From Antedon mediterranea (taxonomy: Eukaryota; Echinodermata; Crinoidea; Comatulida; Antedonidae), in the NCBI RefSeq assembly GCF_964355755.1, contig NC_092673.1:14761001-14825000 (forward strand): a stretch of 64,000 bases of DNA, in the 5' to 3' direction. Below, one piece after another: positions 33,661 through 43,800 of this stretch. The notes beneath the pieces were generated by a model. The model ran no database searches. It saw only the letters and a program-made list of their open reading frames with translations, and had not been told where the DNA came from. Numbering within the stretch: the stretch's first letter is position 1; every line of letters starts with the position of its first letter. The position numbers and the translations under genes were made by a program.

Positions 33661-35649
33661 GTAAAAAAATCCACAGATGCACAACTTACACATACAGGAC
33701 AATTATAAATACTGTTATGAATTTATTATTTATAATTTGCGCGACAAAGGCTACTGGAAATAGCTGAAGTGAGTACTTGATGAGTGATTTATCGAAAGTT
33801 AAATTCTTTACAACAACAAAAATACTAAATGATCTATAAATAATGAAAAATTTGACAATGTTCAACATGAATCTGTAGCGTTTAAACCAAGCGTCGTAAA
33901 GTTTATCTACGGGTTTTATTTCGAGCTTATCAAGCCTTCCATCGCGCCCCATCAGTACTTCTTTGCCTTCTACAAAATTGTCACTTTGTCATTTGTTGCC
34001 ACAATATTTGATTTTGGGTTCCTGAAAAAAGAAACAAAAATGTAAACTCAATTATTTACGTATCTTAGATTGCCAAATTTGTAAACAAAACACTGTTGAG
34101 GACAGATTTATTTCGATCGATTATGATATTTTTAATAATGATTTAAAAAATAAATCTATTCCAAGATTTATTTATGTTACCCTCCTATTAACAAGTTAAT
34201 ATGTTTATATGTTAATATTGTTTTATTATTTTCTATAATTTAGAAAAAAAATGTCCACCTTGCTTTTGAAAGAAGAAATAATTATGAAATTTGAATTATA
34301 GTATTATAAGTGTACATGAATACGTTCCTTAATAATTGAAAGAAGACTAATATATAATTCAGATAATTCAGATAATATTTATTTAGATATGAATGAATAA
34401 TACAAAATAGAAAAAAGATATTAAAGTGAACCTAGATAAAGCAGTAATTGGTAGTCATTATTATCATGGATCCCTTCTAGAAGTTAAAAACTTGTCTCGT
34501 AGGGATCCACAACAAAACACATTACTAAAAAAAAAAAAAAAACCTAGAATATATAATTACATAATTTAGGATAAGAAATTACAGTATAATAACATATAAC
34601 TAACATCTTCTTTATAAAAATTATTTAAATTATGTGATTTAAACGCACTTACCGATGTTAGATTATACAGGCATCTTATTTTTTTCTGAAATTTCTTTCC
34701 AGTCCGATTGATTTTTGTTAGCTAGTGCTACAATGTTATTGTACTGGCTATCTCGGCTACATAATACGAGCCTATGATCTGAAAATGTGTTAAATAGAAA
34801 TATAACTTAAGATGATTTTTATATAATAATTATACACAAAACATGGACCTCTAACATTTTATAATCTGCTAGCCATGGCCAAGCCTGCTTCTTAAACATA
34901 CATGCTGCACACATGCATTTAATGCCTAAAATAATATTGTAATTAAAAGCTTTACATTGTTACATTACCGGCCGTATTATATAATAATAATTAGAAGAGT
35001 ATTCAAATTAATAACTTACCTTACATCTTGTTGCACTATAGTTTACTTTTGAAGACATAATTATGCTGTTGAGTCAATTTCATTTGACAGAACGCTGCAA
35101 TGAACACTATGTGGTATAGTGTACTGTATTAAAAAGGTACAGTATTAAAAGTTTAAACTTGATTTCAGGTTTGAGGTGTTTCAAATGTGGGAGAACTCGA
35201 CATTGAGGTCAGTTTATGTTCCATTGGCCAATGGCAATGGTTATTTTACTATGGTCATCATATTGGAATGTGCCTTAACAGTTAATGCTCGGTTAGGGAA
35301 TACTGTACTTGCCTTTGAAAGTTGACCTCGGATTGTTTCATTGTCAAAGATTCCCAATCATTATATAGTGCATGCCTATATAAAACATTATGAATGCATT
35401 GATTTTAGTACTTAGTTTGTTTTTAATTCATATTGGTCCATAGGTATTGTATTGTTTAATACTGTATCGTGCCACCCAATCTTCAATACTTTTCATTCCC
35501 ATACTTCAGTAATTTTATCTGTCTGTAATATTGAAATGTATATCTTAAATCTTTTCGGTACTGTTAATTACACCATCTTTATGGAAATGTTTACATATAG
35601 TAGGTTCATGTACGTTTTATACGTTTTTACGTTTTGTGGGTAACAAATA
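33661..35649. other. AT-rich spacer; one possible minus-strand exon relic
   Basis: No convincing gene. On the minus strand, after TTTCTTTTTTCAG at about 34025, a broken frame reads VEGKEVLMGRDGRLDKLEIK followed by PVDKLYDAWFKRY down to about 33875. It has protein-like composition but one frameshift and no recognised family, so it may be a decayed exon. Confidence 0.3.
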
Positions 35650-36730
35650 ATTTATCAGGGCGTTTCTTATCCCATATGTGGCAACTGCATGCCTATATAT
35701 TTTACAGATGAACCCCATGTATGTTGTGGGTGTACCAAAATGCATTTGTAATGGGACCCATATGTATGCCCATGCTTTTCGCTTACGAATCCCATATGGA
35801 CCACAAATGGGCAACCCATATGTATTTGCCCATATATTGTACAGATGGGCCCCATGTAAGTTGTATATGGGCATACTCATATGTATCAGCCCAGGTTTAT
35901 GGCATATGGGCCCCGTGTATTTTTTGTGTGGGCAAACCCATATGTATTTGCCCATGCTTTTAGCTTATAAATCCCATATTAGTCACAAATGGGCAACCCA
36001 TATGTACCTGCCCATCTATTGTATAGGTGGGCCTCATGTACGTTGTATATGGGCATACCCATATGTATCAGCCCATGTTTATGGCATGTGGGCCCCATGT
36101 ATTGTGTGTGTGGGAAAACCCATATGTATTTGCTCATGCTTTTAGCTTACGATACCCATATGGCAGGCCTGCCATATGGGTAAAAAATGGGAAACCCATA
36201 TGACCAGCCCATAAATTGTATATATGGGCCCCATGTACATTGTATATGGGCATACCCATATGTATCAGCCCATGTTTATGGCATGTGGGCCCCATGTATT
36301 TTTTGTATGGGAAAACCCATATGTATTTGCCCATGCTTTTAACTTACAAATCCCATATGGGTCACAAATGGGCAACCCATATGTATCTGCCCATATATTA
36401 TACAGATGGGCCCCATGTACAGTATGGGCATACCCATATGTAACAACCCAGGTTTATGTCATATGGGCCCCATGTATATTGGGTGTGGGCAAACCCATAT
36501 GCATTTTCCCAGCTTTTAGTTTATGAATCCCATATGGGTTGAAAATGGGCAAGCCCATATGTATCTGCCCATATATTTTACAGATGGGCCCCATGTGGGT
36601 AAAATGTGGGCAGGTTATATGTGTGTTTTCCCACCTGGGCCCCATATGGGTTGAATATTCCATAGCCCACATAAACTTGCCCAGGTAATTTATATATATG
36701 GGCCCCATATGGGCTTGCTACCTGGGTGGG
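35650..36730. repeat. Array of about 180-bp units built on CCCATATG/CATATGGG
   Basis: GGGCAACCCATATG-type unit starts fall at 35809, 35991, 36189, 36370 and 36547 (spacings 182, 198, 181, 177). Within each unit CCCATATGTAT..GCCC and GATGGGCCCCATGTA alternate, so much of the array is self-complementary. Several ORFs of 60-155 codons on both strands are translations of the repeat (YGPHMG-like) and are not called. Confidence 0.88.
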
Positions 36731-36756
36731 TTTGTGTCGATAGAGTTTAGGCACGT

Positions 36757-36900
36757 TTACAGACAAATATTTTTTTTTTTTATTATTGTATCAATGCAGC
36801 TAGAAATGTTTATGAAAGGGTGAAAAGAGCTATTGGGAGGCCTATAGATAATACCAACAATGCTATTTTTAGTCGCGAGCTCACTATGTCGGTTGGTTGG
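36757..36900 (-). pseudogene. LINE endonuclease fragment
   Basis: Minus strand: NSIVGIIYRPPNSSFHPFIN, then CIDTIIKKKNICL, a textbook segment of the CR1/Jockey-type apurinic-like endonuclease before the GDFN motif. Same family as 8338-8415. Confidence 0.75.
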
Positions 36901-36984
36901 TCGGTCGGTTGGTAAAAACACTAACTTGAGCACGCTACTGCAGCCATATTGTTGGTAACAGATTCTATAATAGCATGGCTTCGT

Positions 36985-37130
36985 ATAGAAGTCATGCTGA
37001 TGATATCGCATAATTATGCACAAGTTAATTGTATGTCAGTTTAGATCATAGGTAGGAGGATGATTTATCTGCTGCTACACACAAACTTACTGGGTGCATT
37101 GATGAAATACGTCTATGGATGGTTAGCGAA
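36985..37130 (+). pseudogene. LINE reverse transcriptase fragment
   Basis: Plus strand: SHADDIA (a decayed YADD site), LYVSLDHR, LSAATHKLTGCIDEIRLWM, then a poly-A-disrupted KTELLLDFKQ. It matches the part of CR1-like RT just after the 8690-9065 fragment and shares its flank. Confidence 0.7.
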
Positions 37131-37509
37131 ACAAAAAAAAAAAAACAGAGCTCTTCTTGATTTTAAGCAATAGCCATATTCAATCTTTATCTCACCTTAA
37201 TTTAATCAAAATGTGCTATTCTAGACTGGCTTATGAGTTATTGTTTGTATTTTTATGGCACTGATCATATCTATCTTAGTAGAAAACTCTCTTCTAGACT
37301 TACTATCTATCGCAAAAGAATATTTTTGTATTCCAAAGAAACTTGACACGTGTGTTTCCTTGTTTATTTCGTCTCCATGACTACTTGTTGTAGCTAATAT
37401 AATTTATGTTGCCAGTGTGTTATACAGTAATTTGATATTTGGATACATGACAGTCATAAACACTGGACACTAAACACTAACGGGGAAATCTATCAATTAC
37501 ATTTGAATT

Positions 37510-37786
37510 ATGAGTAGTGGAAAAGAAACAAATGGAAACACAGGCGTTGAGGCAGTCACTATTTCAATTCACGGAACGGCAAACGATAATACATCGGGTG
37601 AAATAAGATGTGGGGCAACCAAACGTTTTGTCTTTCAAGATGTAAAGCAACAAGATAGGTCAGGGTGCAAATCCTGGATTGAAGAACATATTATGGCCAT
37701 TATTGTAGGAGCAGTTATTTTAATATTAGTAGTTGTTGCAGTCACTGTCACGTTGTGTCTTCTTTCCATTGACTCAACTTCCACTG
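37510..37786 (+). CDS. G3 exon 1: cytoplasmic tail and membrane helix
   Basis: A 277-bp paralogue of G1 exon 1 with the same start context (about 25 bp of matching leader) and the same donor ACTG|GTAAGT, phase 1. The tail reads MSSGKETNGNTGVEAVTISI, the CKSWIEEH motif precedes the helix IVGAVILILVVVAVTVTL. Identity to G1 exon 1 is about 75%. No stalk or FReD exon follows within the window; partner exons would lie beyond the satellite arrays, or the exon is an orphan. Confidence 0.6.
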
Positions 37787-37799
37787 GTAAGTACTTCAT

Positions 37800-37970
37800 A
37801 AGTACTTCAACATGGTCGCCCACGACCGGTAAGCACCTCCGGCGGGGCGCTCCCCTGTGGGGTACGGTGAAAAATGTCTTCTACTTTAATAGTGACCACC
37901 ACAGGTGAGTATAAAAGGACAAAAACAGGATGAATCCTGTTTGTCCATTGGAAGCACTATGCCGATCGTG
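37800..37970. other. GC-rich hairpin-dense patch with TATAAAAGG
   Basis: Unlike its AT-rich surroundings, this stretch has GGTCGCCCACGACC and GGGGCGCTCCCC hairpins, a TATAAAAGG at about 37909-37917, and a GGACAAAAACAGGA...TCCTGTTTGTCC hairpin just after it. It could be an LTR or promoter fragment of a mobile element, or a structured RNA. No family recognised. Confidence 0.3.
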
Positions 37971-38245
37971 AGCGACTCAGTAGGCATAACAAGTATGTAC
38001 TCAATATCATTTCTTTAGTTTCTTTTTTAGCAGAGTAGGCCTATACAGATTTTGATCTATTGGTTTTATAGAGCGCGTTCCATGTATTTGGTCCGTGAAT
38101 GAATATGAATCTGTGTGACTTATTGCAAGTCTGGAGAATGGTATGCACATTTTCAATGAATTTCTAAGGGTTTTTGCGCGTTCACTTTTTAAACTTTGAT
38201 CAAGTAGGCCTAATTGTCGAAGATGATATTAAAACATATTGTCTA

Positions 38246-38324
38246 TTTAACCTACTCACAATTTACGATTTAAATAAGTTACAGCCTGTAACTTATTTAA
38301 ATCGTAAATTGTGAGTAGGTTAAA
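38246..38324. repeat. Perfect palindrome, 38-bp arms, 3-bp spacer
   Basis: The left arm 38246-38283 and right arm 38287-38324 are exact inverse complements around GCC. There are no terminal features or target duplication. It could extrude as a cruciform. Confidence 0.97.
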
Positions 38325-38606
38325 TTGTTTAAATAAGGGTACGTGATCTAGTATCTCTTTTCGAGTTCGTTATTATTCTAACTATTAATTTTTCTGACTT
38401 ATGTAGTTTTTTCAATTCAATGTGTTGGGTATTCATTTGCCCATATAATGTTTCTATATTGAAGATGTGGCAAGATAAGAGCGTTATAATATAGATTTAT
38501 TAATATATGTGTAAAGGAAAAATATTTTTACTTTGCAGATGATACCAAAGGCCTTAGAAATCTCATTACATATATATTTGATGTGGGGTTTCCAGCTTAA
38601 ATTTCG

Positions 38607-38930
38607 TTTATCTCTTAGTTTTAAATATAGATATCTTAGTTTTAAATAGAGATATCTCTATTAATAGAGATATCTCTGTTAACAGAGATATCTCCATTTA
38701 AAACTAAGATATCTCTATTAAAAACTAAGATATCTCTAATTAAAACTAAGATATCTTAGTTTTTAATAATAGAGATATCTCTATTTATAGAGATCTCGAT
38801 TAATAGAGATATCTCTATTAAAAACTAAGATATCTTAGTTTTAAATAGAGATATCTTAGTTTTTAATAGAGATACCTTAGTTTTAAATAGAGATATGTCT
38901 ATTAATTAGTTTTAAAGATATCTTTATTTC
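38607..38930. repeat. Palindromic array around GATATC cores
   Basis: About a dozen GATATC cores, each flanked by one of two half-sites: TAGA (as TAGAGATATCTCTA) or CTAA (as AACTAAGATATCTTAGTT), or by one of each. The linkers ATTAAT, TTAATA and GTTAAC are also self-complementary, so most of the 320 bp can pair with itself at many registers. Confidence 0.93.
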
Positions 38931-40649
38931 TGAATAAATGACAGCTTGGCGCGCCATACCCTACTGTTAGATATATAAACACATAATATACAAATAAACT
39001 TTATTAGTGACAGTTGCAACGTTTTAATTAATAATCATAAAAAATATAAACGTTGTAGTGATGTATCGTTACAAAGTTTACAATTTCAATCTACTATAAC
39101 AGAGACAGTTTTAATAATGTATTAAATCGCAAATGTTTTGCTTTATTTAGTGGTATGTTATTTATGGTTTATGGTTTTATGGTTTTAAATTTATATAGCG
39201 CAAAATACAAATATAGTCTCTATGCGCTGTTTAGCACAAGTGTGAAAATGAAAAAATGTTGATGTAAAATAAACCATGAAATAGCCTAAAAACCGAATAA
39301 ATTGACCAAGACAACAGAAAAAGTCCGAAAACGGAATCTCACATCACCTATCACCACACTGTTTCACTAACTTGTCAAGACATGTGTCATAGTGATGTGA
39401 GCATCTGACTATCCTGCCTAACAAACAATAAAATTAATAAAATGTATATTTATAGGCCTATAAAACATGAAACAATATTTCGTTACTAAAAGTAGAGCAG
39501 TTAATGCCATGAGGTGTGCATGAAACTTGGCACAACATTTCTTTGATGTATAAAGATTCAAAATATCGGAGGTGCCAAAGTGTCCTATGTCCGGTATGGC
39601 GGCCATCTTGATTTCAAAATGGCCACCACAAAAAAAAAAATGTTCATATCTTGGTAACTATACACATTAGAGAATTAACTGGTCTCAAATTGTTCACAAA
39701 CTATATATTTCTATTTGCTCTAATAAAAAATTTCGTCCAAAAATGACTAGAAATGACATTTCTTTCAGTTTGACCATTGACCTCATATTTGTATATTATC
39801 TCTATAACTACTGGTCATTTTCAATCGATTTTGGTGTCATTTTGTTCAGAATAAATACATTTATATTTGTAGTAATGAAACGTTTTCACATAAAATGACC
39901 GGAAATACAATTTATGACCGTTGACACCAATTATGAACACACTGTATGTGGTTTACATTGGTATAAATGCACCTAATTTGACTACATAAATCATATTGTC
40001 TATTTATTCGTTTATGAAAACGACAATGTATTATCCTGCGATACGTACATTTGAAATCACAAGTTTTTTTACGCTGGAATTACTATGTATTCGAGAACCA
40101 TGTGTGGAGAGGGCGCAATCTTGAGAAGACGTACCTGGGAAACTACTGACGTGAGTCCATGCTAACATTAATAATATAATTATAAATCCATATAATAATG
40201 ATTTAAAAAGTAATACCGACGTGTATTTATTTGAACAAACCACATGGGCTTTATTTTCGTCACGAATAAATACGGTACGGTACGAATGTACGCCTAAAAT
40301 GTCTACGAAAAATCAATCTAAAAAAAGGATCATGGTTGAAATTACTGCAAGTCAGAACTACATGTACTAAATGTAATCAATTGCAGACATTTATAAGGAG
40401 GTTGTGGCCTATTAATTAATTATTAATATCACAGGCGACAGACTTGGGGCTAGAAGGACTAAACCACGTCTTAATAATTATAATCTATCAAATAATTACT
40501 AAAAAGTTAAAATCGTTTTGTTCATGTTCGGATTTAAAATATAAAGTTATACATCACCAAAATGTATCTAATTCATCACAATTAATCGAAGATATCTAGT
40601 ATGAACACAAGTTAAAGTTGTTTAGCATATTCTAAAATATATACGCGGG
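38931..40649. other. No gene seen; repeat-like sequence
   Basis: TTATATAGCGCAAAATACAA...CTCTATGCGCTG (39198-39230) resembles a short repeat common in marine invertebrate genomes. The stretch around 39470-39960, with GGCGGCCATCTTGATTTCAA, looks like a non-coding mobile element, but no ends were found. Confidence 0.35.
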
Positions 40650-40654
40650 TGATG

Positions 40655-40870
40655 ACGCTTTTTTTCTTTTTCCACTGCAGGACATATCACTCCTTCAAAG
40701 CTTTCCATTTCTCTCTTTTTCTATTCTCAGTTGCTTTTATATTTGCTCAGGTTATCTCTCATCACATCTTTTATTGCCAAACCGTAATCCTGCTTGTCCA
40801 TCTATTGTCATGGAGTTTTGCAACGTGGCCTGCTCATCTCTACTTATTTTTAGCAATAGCTTGAAGAAGA
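40655..40870 (-). pseudogene. C-terminal tail of a LINE RT
   Basis: The minus strand reads AGHVAKLHDNRWTSRITVWQ, then after decay REKWKALKE and YVLQW, ending near 40660. This matches the RWAGHVARMxDxRW...RxxWxxLxEAYVxQW tail of RTE-like insect and marine LINEs. The tryptophan before AGHV is now a stop. It directly precedes the 80-bp satellite. Confidence 0.75.
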
Positions 40871-40890
40871 TCTCGTTTTTTTTATCTTTC

Positions 40891-43800
40891 CTTATTATTC
40901 GCATGGTACCTTGTTCATTATATGCCAAGCATTCACCGTTCTATAGCATGGGTTGATACTTATCATAGTTCTTATTATTCGCATGGTACCTTGTTCATTA
41001 TATGCCAAGCATTCACCGTTGCATAGCATGGGTTGATACTTATCATAGTCCTTATTATTCGCATGGTACCTTGTTCATTATATGCCAAGCATTCACCGTT
41101 GCATAGCATGGGTTGATACTTATCATAGTCCTTATTATTCGCATGGTACCTTGTTCATTATATGCCAAGCATTCACCGTTGCATAGCATGGGTTGATACT
41201 TATCATAGTCCTTATTATTCGCATGGTACCTTGTTCATTATATGCCAAGCATTCACCGTTCTATAGCATGGGTTGATACTTATCATAGTCCTTATTATTC
41301 GCATGGTACCTTGTTCATTATATGCCAAGCATTCACCGTTGCATAGCATGGGTTGATACTTATCATAGTCCTTATTATTCGCATGGTACCTTGTTCATTA
41401 TATGCCAAGCATTCACCGTTGCATAGCATGGGTTGATACTTATCATAGTTCTTATTATTCGCATGGTACCTTGTTCATTATATGCCAAGCATTCACCGTT
41501 GCATAGCATGGGTTGATACTTATCATAGTTCTTATTATTCGCATGGTACCTTGTTCATTATATGCCAAGCATTCACCGTTGCCTAGCATGGGTTGATACT
41601 TATCATAGTTCTTATTATTCGCATGGTACCTTGTTCATTATATGCCAAGCATTCACCGTTGCATAGCATGGGTTGATACTTATCATAGTTCTTATTATTC
41701 GCATGGTACCTTGTTCATTATATGCCAAGCATTCACCGTTCTATAGCATGGGTTGATACTTATCATAGTTCTTATTATTCGCATGGTACCTTGTTCATTA
41801 TATGCCAAGCATTCACCGTTCTATAGCATGGGTTGATACTTATCATAGTCCTTATTATTCGCATGGTACCTTGTTCATTATATGCCAAGCATTCACCGTT
41901 GCATAGCATGGGTTGATACTTATCATAGTCCTTATTATTCGCATGGTACCTTGTTCATTATATGCCAAGCATTCACCGTTGCATAGCATGGGTTGATACT
42001 TATCATAGTTCTTATTATTCGCATGGTACCTTGTTCATTATATGCCAAGCATTCACCGTTGCATAGCATGGGTTGATACTTATCATAGTCCTTATTATTC
42101 GCATGGTACCTTGTTCATTATATGCCAAGCATTCACCGTTGCATAGCATGGGTTGATACTTATCATAGTCCTTATTATTCGCATGGTACCTTGTTCATTA
42201 TATGCCAAGCATTCACCGTTGCATAGCATGGGTTGATACTTATCATAGTTCTTATTATTCGCATGGTACCTTGTTAATTATATGCCAAGCATTCACCGTT
42301 GCATAGCATGGGTTGATACTTATCATAGTCCTTATTATTCGCATGGTACCTTGTTCATTATATGCCAAGCATTCACCGTTGCATAGCATGGGTTGATACT
42401 TATCATAGTCCTTATTATTCGCATGGTACCTTGTTCATTATATGCCAAGCATTCACCGTTCTATAGCATGGGTTGATACTTATCATAGTCCTTATTATTC
42501 GCATGGTACCTTGTTCATTATATGCCAAGCATTCACCGTTGCATAGCATGGGTTGATACTTATCATAGTCCTTATTATTCGCATGGTACCTTGTTCATTA
42601 TATGCCAAGCATTCACCGTTGCATAGCATGGGTTGATACTTATCATAGTTCTTATTATTCGCATGGTACCTTGTTCATTATATGCCAAGCATTCACCGTT
42701 CTATAGCATGGGTTGATACTTATCATAGTCCTTATTATTCGCATGGTACCTTGTTCATTATATGCCAAGCATTCACCGTTCTATAGCATGGGTTGATACT
42801 TATCATAGTCCTTATTATTCGCATGGTACCTTGTTCATTATATGCCAAGCATTCACCGTTGCATAGCATGGGTTGATACTTATCATAGTTCTTATTATTC
42901 GCATGGTACCTTGTTCATTATATGCCAAGCATTCACCGTTGCATAGCATGGGTTGATACTTATCATAGTTCTTATTATTCGCATGGTACCTTGTTCATTA
43001 TATGCCAAGCATTCACCGTTGCATAGCATGGGTTGATACTTATCATAGTCCTTATTATTCGCATGGTACCTTGTTCATTATATGCCAAGCATTCACCGTT
43101 CTATAGCATGGGTTGATACTTATCATAGTTCTTATTATTCGCATGGTACCTTGTTCATTATATGCCAAGCATTCACCGTTCTATAGCATGGGTTGATACT
43201 TATCATAGTCCTTATTATTCGCATGGTACCTTGTTCATTATATGCCAAGCATTCACCGTTGCATAGCATGGGTTGATACTTATCATAGTCCTTATTATTC
43301 GCATGGTACCTTGTTCATTATATGCCAAGCATTCACCGTTGCATAGCATGGGTTGATACTTATCATAGTCCTTATTATTCGCATGGTACCTTGTTCATTA
43401 TATGCCAAGCATTCACCGTTGCATAGCATGGGTTGATACTTATCATAGTCCTTATTATTCGCATGGTACCTTGTTCATTATATGCCAAGCATTCACCGTT
43501 CTATAGCATGGGTTGATACTTATCATAGTCCTTATTATTCGCATGGTACCTTGTTCATTATATGCCAAGCATTCACCGTTGCATAGCATGGGTTGATACT
43601 TATCATAGTTCTTATTATTCGCATGGTACCTTGTTCATTATATGCCAAGCATTCACCGTTGCATAGCATGGGTTGATACTTATCATAGTTCTTATTATTC
43701 GCATGGTACCTTGTTCATTATATGCCAAGCATTCACCGTTGCATAGCATGGGTTGATACTTATCATAGTTCTTATTATTCGCATGGTACCTTGTTCATTA

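Noticed and set aside
35617-36766. Many ORFs on both strands rich in YGPHMG and MGLPIC
   Set aside because: They overlap on both strands and follow the self-complementary 180-bp repeat; repeat artefacts.
39470-39960. Named transposon for the GGCGGCCATCTTG stretch
   Set aside because: Looks repeat-like but no ends, target duplication or second copy in the window.
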